Notes: generated by a model from the sequence alone, not told the origin. A DNA stretch of 64,000 nt from Prosapia bicincta (GCA_036971475.1 JBAIZL010000001.1:151395044-151459043); one strand, 5' to 3'. Shown: positions 50,201 through 61,500, numbered from the stretch's first letter. Numbers and translations: made by a program.

Positions 50201-52571
50201 GGTAACACATAAGCCATAGTAACGACTCACAACAGGTAAACGACGGACTGCATCCGGCCGCATGCTAGCTTCCCGAGGGAACCAGTAAGAGGTAACACAT
50301 AAGCCATAGTAACGACTCACAACAGGTAAACGACGGACTGCATCCGGCCGCATGCTAGCTTCCCGAGGGAACCAGTAAGAGGTAACACATAAGCCCTAGT
50401 AACGACTCACAACAGGTAAACGACGGACTGCATCCGGCCGCATGCTAGCTTCCCGAGGGAACCAGTAAGAGGTAACACTTAAGCCATAGTAACGACTCAC
50501 AACAGGTAAACGACGGACTGCATCCGGCCGCATGCTAGCTTCCCGAGGGAACCAGTAAGAGGTAACACATAAGCCCTAGTAACGACTCACAACAGGTAAA
50601 CGACGGACTGCATCCGGCCGCATGCTAGCTTCCCGAGGGAACCAGTAAGAGGTAACACATAAGCCCTAGTAACGACTCACAACAGGTAAACGACGGACTG
50701 CATCCGGCCGCATGCTAGCTTCCCGAGGGAACCAGTAAGAGGTAACACATAAGCCCTAGTAACGACTCACAACAGGTAAACGACGGACTGCATCCGGCCG
50801 CATGTTAGCTTCCCGAGGGAACCAGTAAGAGGTAACACATAAGCCCTAGTAACGACTCACAACAGGTAAACGACGGACTGCATCCGGCCGCATGCTAGCT
50901 TCCCGAGGGAACCAGTAAGAGGTAACACATAAGCCCTAGTAACGACTCACAACAGGTAAACGACGGACTGCATCCGGCCGCATGCTAGCTTCCCGAGGGA
51001 ACCAGTAAGAGGTAACACATAAGCCATAGTAACGACTCACAACAGGTAAACGACGGACTGCATCCGGCCGCATGCTAGCTTCCCGAGGGAACCAGTAAGA
51101 GGTAACACATAAGCCCTAGTAACGACTCACAACAGGAAAACGACGGACTGCATCCGGCCGCATGCTAGCTTCCCGAGGGAACCAGTAAGAGGTAACACAT
51201 AAGCCCTAGTAACGACTCACAACAGGAAAACGACGGACTGCATCCGGCCGCATGTTAGCTTCCCGAGGGAACCAGTAAGAGGTAACACATAAGCCATAGT
51301 AACGACTCACAACAGGTAAACGACGGACTGCATCCGGCCGCATGTTAGCTTCCCGAGGGAACCAGTAAGAGGTAACACATAAGCCCTAGTAACGACTCAC
51401 AACAGGTAAACGACGGACTGCATCCGGCCGCATGTTAGCTTCCCGAGGGAACCAGTAAGAGGTAACACATAAGCCATAGTAACGACTCACAACAGGTAAA
51501 CGACGGACTGCATCCGGCCGCATGTTAGCTTCCCGAGGGAACCAGTAAGAGGTAACACATAAGCCCTAGTAACGACTCACAACAGGTAAACGACGGACTG
51601 CATCCGGCCGCATGTTAGCTTCCCGAGGGAACCAGTAAGAGGTAACACATAAGCCATAGTAACGACTCACAACAGGTAAACGACGGACTGCATCCGGCCG
51701 CATGTTAGCTTCCCGAGGGAACCAGTAAGAGGTAACACATAAGCCATAGTAACGACTCACAACAGGTAAACGACGGACTGCATCCGGCCGCATGCTAGCT
51801 TCCCGAGGGAACCAGTAAGAGGTAACACATAAGCCCTAGTAACGACTCACAACAGGTAAACGACGGACTGCATCCGGCCGCATGCTAGCTTCCCGAGGGA
51901 ACCAGTAAGAGGTAACACATAAGCCCTAGTAACGACTCACAACAGATAAACGACGGACTGCATCCGGCCGCATGCTAGCTTCCCGAGGGAACCAGTAAGA
52001 GGTAACACATAAGCCCTAGTAACGACTCACAACAGGTAAACGACGGACTGCATCCGGCCGCATGCTAGCTTCCCGAGGGAACCAGTAAGAGGTAACACAT
52101 AAGCCTTAGTAACGACTCACAACAGGCAAACGACGGACTGCATCCGGCCGCATGCTAGCTTCCCGAGGGAACCAGTAAGAGGTAACACATAAGCCCTAGT
52201 AACGACTCACAACAGGTAAACGACGGACTGCATCCGGCCGCATGCTATCTTCCCGAGGGAACCAGTAAGAGGTAACACATAAGCCATAGTAACGACTCAC
52301 AACAGGTAAACGACGGACTGCATCCGGCCGCATGTTAGCTTCCCGAGGGAACCAGTAAGAGGTAACACATAAGCCATAGTAACGACTCACAACAGGTAAA
52401 CGACGGACTGCATCCGGCCGCATGTTAGCTTCCCGAGGGAACCAGTAAGAGGTAACACATAAGCCCTAGTAACGACTCACAACAGGTAAACGACGGACTG
52501 CATCCGGCCGCATGTTAGCTTCCCGAGAGGTAACACATAAGTCCTAGTAACGACTCACAACAGGTAAACGA
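44242..52571. repeat. 90-bp major satellite, about 92 units
   Basis: 8.3 kb of head-to-tail 90-bp units, about 52% GC against an AT-rich background. Each unit carries the palindromes CGGCCG, GCATGC and GCTAGC and the hairpin TTCCC-GA-GGGAA within 30 bp. Occasional 1-bp losses (AAGAGTAAC instead of AAGAGGTAAC) break the minus-strand 30-residue open frame. The last unit is truncated near 52525. No CENP-B-box-like motif was seen. Confidence 0.97.
45000..50300. repeat. 2.6-2.7 kb duplicated block inside the 90-bp satellite
   Basis: Rare unit variants recur at constant distance: 45431 and 48039 (spacing 2608); CAAAGGCC at 46611 and 49309, and GACGGACAG at 47273 and 49971 (spacing 2698). The difference of 90 means one monomer was gained or lost between the copies. 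The block edges are approximate. Confidence 0.88.
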
Positions 52572-53379
52572 CTTCTTTAATGCTCCTTTTATATTGTTAA
52601 TTCGTACGTTTATTTGAACGCACTGTCCACGGCCCTTTGGAGGATTTAACGTCCGTTAATTGTACTCAATGCTATTTTTGAATTAATATTGATGATTTCC
52701 CGTTTTATTGAATCCTTCGACCGCAGAACGTACACAACGACGAATTGCATTGATATTTTGAAAATGTTTTTCTAATAGTTTCATTTCGTTTAGGCTAAAG
52801 ATAACGTTTCTAACTGTATCACGGCAGCAGTTCAGCTTGCTTAAAGTAGTTAACGCGTACCCGCGATACCGTGAACAAACATCCAGTATCTAATTTAGTT
52901 GTAAATTAAAAGTATAATGTTATGTGATAAGCGATGGTAATTGGTGCCGTCAAGGTCGACTACGCAAGCTTGCCTTACAACATGGTCGTCCCATTGACAA
53001 GTGAAACAAAAATATATTTTTAAGAAAAAAGATCATTGGATAACGGTGTTATACCACACTGCAACCCGTATCTGAAGTCCATTGTTTAAAAAAAACCCAT
53101 CTGTTGCAAATATCATTAAATAACGTCCAATTTCAAATGAAGTGAAAGTAAATTTTACGTATAAAAAATAACTCTGGGGAACAAAATATAATTAATGAAA
53201 ATTTTGTCGTACAAATTGAATTATGTGATTCTAATGGTATTTTTAGACTGATTTCAAATATACCCTCAGTTATGTTCTATCATGTACGGTTTTCAAGTGA
53301 TAGATAATTTAAATTTAAAATATTAAATAGTTTCATGGAATAATATAAAACTTGTCAACAAACAGTGTATGTGTATTTC
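52572..53379. other. no gene recognised
   Basis: Unique AT-rich sequence after the satellite. Confidence 0.55.
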
Positions 53380-53560
53380 AATCCCTTCTAACAGTTTACT
53401 TTCTCCTTATAGATATCCTGTTCAAATTTGCAATCGTTAATAAAATTCTTTTTATTCATCCGCTCAAATACAAATACATTTTTTCAAACTTTCAGTGGAT
53501 AACAATTGATGTTAATACAGTTTTTAAAATATTAATTAATTACATTTAATGAATAAACGT
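53380..53560 (-). repeat. dispersed repeat, tail-only copy
   Basis: Resembles 54119-54280: both contain GTTAATAAA, then a CATCC(G/A).TCAAAT stretch and AACAATTGATGTTAATACAG or a near match. The tRNA-like part is missing. Confidence 0.65.
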
Positions 53561-53789
53561 TAGTTTTATATATAGAAGAAAACTTTTGATAGGGGCAAGG
53601 TATGCAAATAGTTATTTCGTCCCATTTGGCTCAAAGTGGGGTAAGTGATAACATATTATGTTTTCATAAAACAGCTGATGTAATGTTATAGGTTATGTAG
53701 TATATTAGCTGTTTTAACGCACAGTTTATGTTACTTTATTTATATTATTTGTAATTACTTAATAAAAAGTAACTAAAATTATATTTTTG

Positions 53790-54050
53790 TTTGACCAAAG
53801 TAGGAACTGACTTTAAAAAAGTGTGTTTATAATACTTTTTTCTTGGTAATGTCTCTCTTAAGTGCCCATAGTAATCAACAATGGTTAGGTTTCTGTTTAC
53901 CATGGTAGAATTTTCCAAGATGAAATGTCTTGATGAAATCTCTCACCGTGCTCTTCACTAACCGCACCAAGATTTTGAGGGGGAAAATCCCAAGTGATAA
54001 TGTATCTTTAGACACATATTGCACCCCACGCTTATGTTTGAATCAACCAG
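53790..54050 (-). pseudogene. remnant of a transposon-associated protein (NLGAVS...ERFHQD motif)
   Basis: On the minus strand one frame reads VGCNMCLKIHYH and the next, after a frameshift, DFPPQNLGAVSEEHGERF then HQDI. I recall this combination (GCNMSLK then a P-NLGAVSDEHGERFHQD block) from a large family of uncharacterised proteins repeated in many arthropod and cnidarian genomes. After the block, VDYYGHLRETLPRK fits the next conserved stretch. Function is unknown; stops and frameshifts show it is dead. A database search would confirm the family. Confidence 0.55.
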
Positions 54051-54118
54051 GTTCCTTACTAAGTAACTATAACTTTCGCCTTTATGTTACGCTAGGCTTT
54101 TTTTTATTCCTTTTATTG

Positions 54119-54440
54119 GCTCACATTCTCGTAATATACATCTTGTACAAATTTTCAACCGTTAATAAAAAAACTTTCTTGTTCATCCAATCAAATTCAA
54201 ACACATTTTTTTTAATCAATAGTGAACGACAATTGATGTTAATACAGTTTTTGGAAATATTTATTCAATAGTTGAATTATAAAATTTGTGGGATCCAGCC
54301 AGATTTGAACTAAAAACCTTCATGTTCGAAGTCTAGCACGCCTTGGCATTGCGCCAACTTTTCAATACAAAAAAAAATATATTTCTCAAAGATGTTTATG
54401 AATTTTTATGAAACTGTTGCCATGGTTACTATGCAATATC
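54119..54440 (-). repeat. dispersed repeat with tRNA-like stretch (copy 1)
   Basis: Minus strand carries AGTTGGCGCAATGCCAAGGC (box A-like) and, 35-40 bases on, AGTTCAAATC (box B-like), followed by an AT-rich tail. Copy 2 at 62640-63000 has the same order with TGGCACAGTCCCAAAGC and GTTCGAATCC. About 100 conserved bases precede the tRNA-like part in both, so it is not a simple tRNA-headed SINE. Confidence 0.6.
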
Positions 54441-54518
54441 ATAAATTGCGATCTAGGGTAGCTAAAATAAAATTTTTCTTTGTAACTTCAGTGTACTATT
54501 ACCTTATATATTTTTGTT

Positions 54519-54522
<4 letters not shown>

Positions 54523-54580
<58 letters not shown>
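54523..54580. repeat. (TA)n microsatellite
   Basis: TA run flanked by inverted AAGGTATA and TATACCTT words. Confidence 0.95.
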
Positions 54581-54584
<4 letters not shown>

Positions 54585-54599
54585 ATATATTACTTGTTT

Positions 54600-55543
54600 T
54601 GTCATTTAATCACTCTCCAAAATAATTGTCTTGGTTGGCTTATTTGTGGACCTATTAAAATACCACCTTTTATTCTAGCATCACTTATTCTAGGAAATTT
54701 TTGCTAGAATAAACAAACCATTAAATAATAAAACCAACACTAATAATACCAACACTATTGTACTCCTTTCTTTTCACGGAGTTTTTCATAAGTCCCAATT
54801 TAAAGTAGTTTCATAATGGCATATGATTCCTGCATTTCTGTCACATGAGCGAATAGTAAATATGGAAATGTATTTCCATTATGAAGACGTCATTGATTGT
54901 TTTGTTAAAAGTTTTAAATATATTAGTAACGAGATATTGAACAATTATTTACCAAGTGTAGTCACTAAAACAATATACTGAAATTATCAGATTTAGATAT
55001 ATTTATTGTAACTTCTTTTAGTAGATATTAAATTATTAGATATTCAAATGTTTATTATACGAGAACATTTCTTAGGGCCAGAGTTTATCTAAAATAACAA
55101 TTCCGATGGGAATAAAAAGGGTTGAATGAAATATCAATCCGTGACTGAAGATAGACAAACAGATTAACAGGAAACATTGCGAGGTGAATTTCTCTACGAT
55201 ACAGCCTATGAAAGGACGTGAGTTTGAAGCTGGAGGAAGTATGATACAAGTGAAGTGTATCTCTGACAAGTGACGCTGCTTTCTCTGACAAGTTGTTGTG
55301 TGAGAAGAACCTATATGCGGGAAGCATGGAGATCCAAATTCTGTCGTTACATACCAAATGGAGATCAGTTCAAAGATTTATAATAAAGTCGTGAAACAAA
55401 AGCAGAAACGTTACGGGAGCTATCAAGTGTTAGTTTATTTTTGTAGCGGTGTGACGTAAGAGAGGAAAAAAACGAAAAACTCAGGAATGCCTACCATGGA
55501 TGACACTGGACAAGAGGTACCCTAACAGGTTTTGATGGGAAAA
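54600..55543. other. no gene recognised
   Basis: Overlapping minus-strand frames at 55072-55269 and 55085-55357 show no motif. Confidence 0.5.
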
Positions 55544-55556
55544 GTTAATATTTACA
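55544..55556. repeat. degraded target-site duplication, 3' side of LINE copy 2
   Basis: GTTAATATTTACA here versus GTTGATATTTTCA at 58508-58520: 11 of 13 positions match. Confidence 0.65.
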
Positions 55557-55567
55557 TTTTTCCCTCA

Positions 55568-55597
55568 GGCGAAAAACCTATTAAGGTTATCATCACC
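55568..55597 (-). promoter_or_regulatory. 3'-terminal hairpin of LINE copy 2
   Basis: GGCGA (55568-55572) pairs with TCACC (55593-55597), and AACC (55575-55578) pairs with GGTT (55585-55588). Compared with copy 1, one C-G pair became U-G in element sense, while the loop changed freely. Confidence 0.6.
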
Positions 55598-55712
55598 TAG
55601 CTCAATTTTTATTTAAAATCAATGTTCCATAAATGAAACTAATTAAAATAACATAAATGTTTAAAACTAATTATAATTATCTAAAACTAAAGAAACTAAA
55701 ATTATACAAAAT

Positions 55713-56717
55713 TTAAATATTATTAAATAGATTCAAGTGGTAAGAAAGCAATGATACGGTCGATAGTATGGAATCGTCTCTTAAAACCAAACTACCTCGA
55801 AGATCGTAACGTATATACAAATCTCTCAACTCATCACAATCAAGCAGAATGTGCTTAATTGTGATGGTACTCCCACAAAACTGACATAGTGGTGGATCCT
55901 CATGTCGCATCAACCATCCATGCCGTGGCCGATGCGAAGTCGGGTAACCACCACTTCCTCCCTACGATTCGAACGAACAGATGTCCTCCATGGTCGGACG
56001 GTATTTTTGATGTCCCTCAACTTATTTCTATTTACATTTTGCCATTCCTCATTCCAAACAGAGAATAGTGTAGTTTTAACATTGCATACAAAATCTGATG
56101 CCATCACACGTTGTGTCGATGGTACCATACTTGTAGCTAATTTTGCACCTTCATCTGCTTTAATGTTTCCTAATATTCCGCAGTAACCAGGCACCCAGAG
56201 AAATGACACCTCGACACCTCGTAATTGGAGCCTGTGTATTGAGCACAAGATGTCTCCAACTAAAGGGTTCTTAGTGTACATTTCCTGAATAGCCTGGAGA
56301 GCACTTTACGAATCGGAACACAAGATATTTAGATGCTGCAGACGGAATTGATCTTAAATTGGAAAATTGCATAAAGTTCTGCATTAAAAACGCTACAGGC
56401 TGAGGACAATCCGTAGGTGAAGGTTAGTCCTTCCATATAAAATGCATATCCTATCCCATTGTCCAGTTTTGAACCGTCTGTGAATATAGTCACAGTATGC
56501 TGGCGAGTTAGTTGTATCTGCAAAAACTCCTGACGACAAATAACATCAGGAGTATTGTGTTTTAGGTACCTGGGCAATGAAAAGTCAAATTTTACAGCCA
56601 TGAGTACAGATGTACATTGGAGACACATCTCTTACAATTATTTTGAGATCCTCTAATACTGTGACTTCTAATATCGTTAATGTTCCACTGAATCACGGAT
56701 TGTTTAGGTGTGGACAT
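55713..56717 (-). pseudogene. LINE copy 2 ORF2 remnant: endonuclease start joined to RNase H
   Basis: Starts at the ATG at 56717 with MSTPKQSVIQWN, matching the ORF2 start of copy 1, and continues to about IVRDVSPMYIC. It then jumps at about 56600 to the RNase H region (FDFSLPRYLKHNTP). FTDGSKLDNG and FNAELYAIF are kept; a stop falls right after the third acidic block (CSDS), and a frameshift separates the C-terminal zinc motif (CQFCGSTITIKHILLDC, about 55830-55895). The distal endonuclease and the whole RT are gone. Cannot encode an active protein. Confidence 0.82.
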
Positions 56718-56800
56718 TGTATTTTAGTGAAATGGATTCACTTGGCTTTCGTCGCTGTCATTGCAAATTCGCTGGCCTGGAATGTTGGACGTTGGAGTCA

Positions 56801-58042
56801 TCAGATTCCATCACCACTATTCTGAGGACTTTTTGACTCAGAAGAAGAGACTGAAATGATCCTCTTTTGAGTCGCTTGTGATTTTGCACCTACTTTCCCA
56901 GATGCAACTTTGTTGTTATTATTATGACTCATAGTTGGAGTAGGTTTAACTTCGTTCGCTCTTGTTTCTAATAGTCTCTTACTTCTTCTAATTTTCCCAG
57001 AAGTAACTGGCAACGGAGATTCGTCCGCACATTCAACCTTATTCTTTGAAACAGAATTTTTCGTCACCAATGCAAGTAAATGACTAAACTGCTCAGTGAG
57101 AACTTCAATTTTTTTGTTTAGCTCAACGCAGTTGGAACACGACTTCTCAGTAGTGGCAACTGAGGCATAAGATTTTGTTTCAAGTCTAGGTTGAGTTGAC
57201 TTGAACTTCTTTTTTGCTTCGTGGAAAAATGTTTTATCCTTTGCCATTATGCTGAGGATCGCTTTCTCCTCCTTGAACTTTGGGCAGTTAAAGGAGCGAG
57301 CAGGGTGATCACCAGCACAGTTTGGGCATTTCGGAACACTTGTGCAAACCTTCTCAGTATGGCCTTCAGATGCACACTGTCCGCATACCTTTGGCTTGGA
57401 GCAAGAAGAGCTGACGTGTCCAAAACGTTGGCATTTAAAGCACCGGCGTGGATTGGGAACGTAGGACCTAACCGGAAGCCATTGATAGCCCGCATATAGG
57501 TATTCCGGGATAGATGGTTTCCCGAATGTCAGGATTAATGATGTTGTTGGAACTCTCTGACCGTTTTCCATCCTCATAATTCGTACGACATCTGTTACAC
57601 CTTCCGATTCCCGTTCAGATTTTATTTCGTCCTCATGGACATAAAAAAGACCCCTGCATGATATTACTTCCTTTGACGAGTTCAAGGTTTTGTGGGGGGC
57701 CATCGAAATCTTGACCTGATCAAAGAAGGAGGTCATTTTCAGCAAATATTGTGACTGCATCGAACTACTTGTTTCTTAAAGCAGTGTTCCATTCCGTAAC
57801 TTCCTTATGGAAGAGACAGGTCCTGCTGCGCATCCAGTTATAGCGTTATGGATCAGAAAAGGCGATACCTTTGAAAGATCTTTTCCTTCTTCTGCGCAAG
57901 ACACAATTAAGAACTTAAGCGGTAGTTTAGGTGATGCTACATCCATAAATTTCTTTCTCTCATTTTCTCCACTAGGCACCTTCGGAGAAACCTCACGACG
58001 CCTCTTTACATTTAACTGGTTGGACTTTTGTTGGTTTTCCAT
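56801..58042 (-). pseudogene. LINE copy 2 ORF1, one nonsense codon
   Basis: About 413 codons from the Met at 58042. One in-frame TAA at 57776-57778 falls just after KLRNGTLL; the frame then stays open and aligned with copy 1. All three zinc knuckles persist (CFKCQRFGHVSSSC, CGQCASEGHTEKVC, CPNCAGDHPARSFNC). The C-terminus is shorter than in copy 1 and differs in sequence. A heptad-like stretch (ELNKKIEVLTEQFSHLLALV) follows the knuckles, as in copy 1. Confidence 0.85.
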
Positions 58043-58455
58043 AAATTTGTTTTAAGCTAACCATCATGTCGGGCGTTACGGGCGAGACTATGAGAACGGG
58101 TACACCCATGGATCACTTTCGATCATTTCCATAGTTTCCTCCTTAGCTCGACTGGATGGGCATCAGTCGAGAACTCGTAATACTGTGCACAGGCTCCGAA
58201 AATCTGTGCACCACGGACACTCCCTAAGCAAAGACCGAAATGGCTAGTGGACCAGCAACCGCGCATACTTCGTCGGCAGAGCAAGCTTACAGCAGCGTCC
58301 TAGACCAGAGTTTATCAAACTCTGAACTTTTCAGCACTCCCAACGGTTCTAACCAGTCAAATTCCCTAAGTGAAGATGTTAGTGTATGTGTATGTGCGTG
58401 CGTGGGCGTGTGTGTTTATACTTTGTGAGTGGTGTAGTGTTAGGCTAGGGTACCG

Positions 58456-58497
58456 CGAGGGGCGCCAAACCCCTCGTAGGTGCGGCTAGTCCGCACC
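58456..58497 (-). promoter_or_regulatory. two 5'-terminal RNA hairpins of LINE copy 2
   Basis: CGAGGGG (58456-58462) pairs with CCCCTCG (58470-58476); GGTGCGG (58479-58485) pairs with CCGCACC (58491-58497). The terminal G-C pair of the first stem replaces an A-T pair in copy 1. Confidence 0.75.
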
Positions 58498-58507
58498 CCC
58501 CTGCGGG

Positions 58508-58520
58508 GTTGATATTTTCA
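58508..58520. repeat. degraded target-site duplication, 5' side of LINE copy 2
   Basis: GTTGATATTTTCA; see 55544-55556. Confidence 0.65.
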
Positions 58521-58889
58521 GTGGGTTTTTACATGAGCCTCCATAAAGCTTTGCGGTAAGGTATCACAAATATCCCCTATTTGGTCCCTTACGTAAATTA
58601 AATCATTAAAATGCCTCACGTGGTATTTCGATACAGGGTATACAGGAGCCAACTAGTAATTTATGTTCACACACTTACACTAAATATTACTCACTACAAG
58701 AACGGTCTATTGGTACATGAAGACGAAAGAACGGAAAGGATAAGAGGAAATCTCTGCCATCAAATCGCATAAAAAGAAAAGTTCTCACCGTGTATGCGTG
58801 CGAGCGTGCAGTGAGCGAGCACGTATGTGTGTAGTGGCTATATAAAGAGACGAATGATATTTTTTTCTATTTAGTCTATAAGACCTTCC
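58521..58889. other. no gene recognised
   Basis: No supported feature. Confidence 0.55.
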
Positions 58890-58891
58890 AT

Positions 58892-59180
58892 TTACACTTT
58901 GTCCGACAATATATAAATCAAGATCACAGGACCTTCTCCTGTGTACTTAGAATCCTGTTTCGGGGTACATGTGTTACCGTCATATCTGTGCCATTTTACT
59001 GTTGATTTCCAATGGTTTTTAAAAATAATTCTTATTGGTCCCTGCTTTGGTAGCATGACCACAACAACTACAACAGTGTTGTGTGAGAACCCATATGTAA
59101 TGGTCCGTCGTGGAAACTTCTCTCTACTCTTTATTCTAACTCTTTTCTCGCGGCCAGTTGACTTAAAATGATAAAACAAC
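58892..59180 (-). repeat. dispersed repeat, copy 2 (unknown family)
   Basis: Minus-strand partner of 31357-31704. A 108-codon frame spans it (TGREKRVRIKSREKFPRRT against TGREKNAKSREQRESRRQG in the other copy). The protein similarity is partial and frame-dependent, so the conserved object is more likely the DNA element than a protein. Confidence 0.55.
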
Positions 59181-60907
59181 ACCTGGTCTTTTTGCAATAT
59201 GGTCCCAACTGCAGTCATATGACGTTTAATATCTAGTCACAGATGACCTGCCAAGCACACATAATACATTTTAATTTGTGTGTGGGGGGGAGTGTAGTTC
59301 GTGTGCGCGCGCGGGCGTATGCGTATTTGTGTGTGTTCGTGCGCGAGTGCTTTATCGGTATACAATGCTCGATTTCAAAATTATTTGCGACTAAGTATAA
59401 CAAACTCTTAGCTATAAAGAACATTAAAAATCTATGTACTTAATTTAACTATGGTTCATTGTCGCGTTTAATATGTCGACTCTCATTATTTCATTAATCT
59501 TTACATATTGGTAACTGGAACTGACCTCGCCTTGATCCGTGCAAATGTTAATGTACACTATTAAGGTTTCTTGAAATTAGACTGGATATTTTCATGTTAT
59601 AAAATAGAAAACCAAATTATAAGAAAAGTGAAAAAAAAGGAAAACCGCCCTGTTGGTCAATTTTCAGTTACAACAGTAATCTACAAGTAGGCCTAACTAA
59701 TACGGCGTGGACCGAATCTCAGCAAAAAAACAACTTTTAATACAGCGTATTTTTAAAAAATTAACACAATACCAAAGAAAAGGAGAATACCAAGAAAATT
59801 ATTAAGGACTACGAATAGGTTTAAAAAAATATTTTTAAATGTTATAAGAATAAAATATTATTTAAATTGTGTCAAAACTGGGTACATACTGTGTTACAAC
59901 AATAAATTATACTAAACTACAACGCTACGCCTCGATATGTGTTTTTTAGGTTCATATTCAGGTACAAATAGCTTAGACTTTGTTTTTAGCTAAAATTGTC
60001 TTCGTGTACCTGTAAATTTTATTTGTTCATCGATGCGTTTGAAGGGCTCGATTAATTCTAACTACGGCGATACTGAGACAGGGTGTTCCCAATTTTGGAA
60101 GCGTCCTGAAAATCTACAATTAAATTGCCAAACGTTGAGCCAACACTTTCGATAATGTACAATGCCAGCACCAAACGATAATCATTAATTTAAATGAAAG
60201 CCTACACTGAAAAGAATAAAGCAACGAAAATAAATTTTTAACGTGGGTAGAGACAAGTGCCAACTGGTTGTGATTGTGAAGGCAGTGGTAGTGGTAGCAA
60301 CAAGCCACTGATTTCTCTGCCTCTTAAATTAACTTGTCACTTATAGACTAATTTGTAACGTTATATTATGCATAATTTATACTAACATTTGTTTTTTATT
60401 GTATTGGGAAATAAATAAATTTTAGTTTTCTTTTCGTGTGTGTGTGTGTTTGTGCATTTTTTAAAAAATAGAATTTATTTGTTTCAAATCTTATTTAAGC
60501 GATTGTCAATAATTACATTAAAATATTTAAAAGCTGTGTATTAAAAAAATATGAATTACAAATCCCGAAAAATGTTTAAATTTCTTTATTTAAATAAACC
60601 AGTTTTTCATTCAAATATGTTGACATAATCACTCTGCTGTTACCGCACAATCTATAGTTAACAGCCCTGACGAAATTGACACCAGTATTGTAATAAGTAA
60701 ATACAATTTAAATTTGTATTTTAACACTAGATTTTAACGTTTGGAGGACAGTGTTTTCTGTGTACGGGCAAATGGGCGGTGTTTCTTCCCGTTATCTGAT
60801 TAAGTGTAATTAACAAATGCTTGGAGCTGGTAAAATATTTTTGAAGGCTTGACGCTACGCAAAATAATAAATTCTGCTACCAATGAGTTTGCTATAGGTT
60901 CTAGTTG
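59181..60907. other. no gene recognised; alternating TG/CG tract
   Basis: A TG/CG-rich stretch at about 59277-59350 could adopt Z-DNA. Short frames lack motifs. Confidence 0.5.
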
Positions 60908-61242
60908 TACTAGAACTTAGAATCCAAAACGGGGGGGGGGGGGGGTGCGCCGCCTTGAGGGCCGTGAGGACAAGTCAGGGGGGCGCGAGACATTTGGAAA
61001 ATAGTATGATAAATTTACATTTAGTTGAAATTTAAGCCTTATTAATATTTAAAACTAAATTTACACCTCAGAATTTTTACATAGGTAATTTTATTGACCA
61101 TGATGTTCAGAAAATTAACATATAATGTATGGATTTATAAAAGAAATATAGGCCTAAGTAAAGGTTGCAAATTATGTAAACTTGAAATTAAATCAACTTG
61201 ACAGCATGAAAAGAATAATAGTAGAAAACTGTCGCGAAACGA

Positions 61243-61500
61243 ATGTTTGCCGTTCAAAATGGCCACAGCACCGCAATGGAGAAATCTTCATTTTGGATAA
61301 AACACTTAAAAATGTATCACAGGCAGCTATTCGATTATACTTGCTTTTTCCCAACCACATATAAAACATTTTCAGCACTTGTTCCAATAAAAACAAAATA
61401 TAGGTTCAAACTTGATTTTGCTAATGACTTGCATTGTGCCTTTACTAAAATACAATCTCAAGCATGCTAGTATGCAAAAATTCAAGCTCATCCATCTCAT
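61243..61500 (+). pseudogene. hAT (ZBED-type) transposase C-terminal fragment
   Basis: FFPTTYKTFSALVPIKTKYR followed by FKLDFANDLHCAFTKIQ matches the end of ZBED5-like hAT transposases, where FPTTY-LCE-FS, KNKYRNRL and LRCALS blocks occur; the LCE residues are missing here. After a stop, AQAHPSH-like residues (IQAHPSH) fit the usual last residues. Only about 80 residues remain. Confidence 0.65.

Larger units (their letters stand above)
55557..58507 (-). mobile_element. I-like LINE, internally deleted older copy (copy 2)
   Basis: Same family as 4117-10320, same strand. It keeps one 160-bp-type 5' monomer, the 5' UTR, ORF1, the first 36 or so codons of ORF2, most of the RNase H region, the 3' hairpin and a 5-nt A tail. 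About 2.7 kb of ORF2 is missing. Multiple stops and frameshifts and a degraded target duplication indicate an older insertion than copy 1. Confidence 0.88.

Noticed and set aside
44242..52571. CRISPR array
   Set aside because: Regular repeats but no unique spacers; the whole 90-bp period repeats. The context is eukaryotic.
54290..54370. Genuine tRNA gene
   Set aside because: Box-like sequences exist, but the acceptor and anticodon stems do not pair properly and the element is repeated with a diverged copy.
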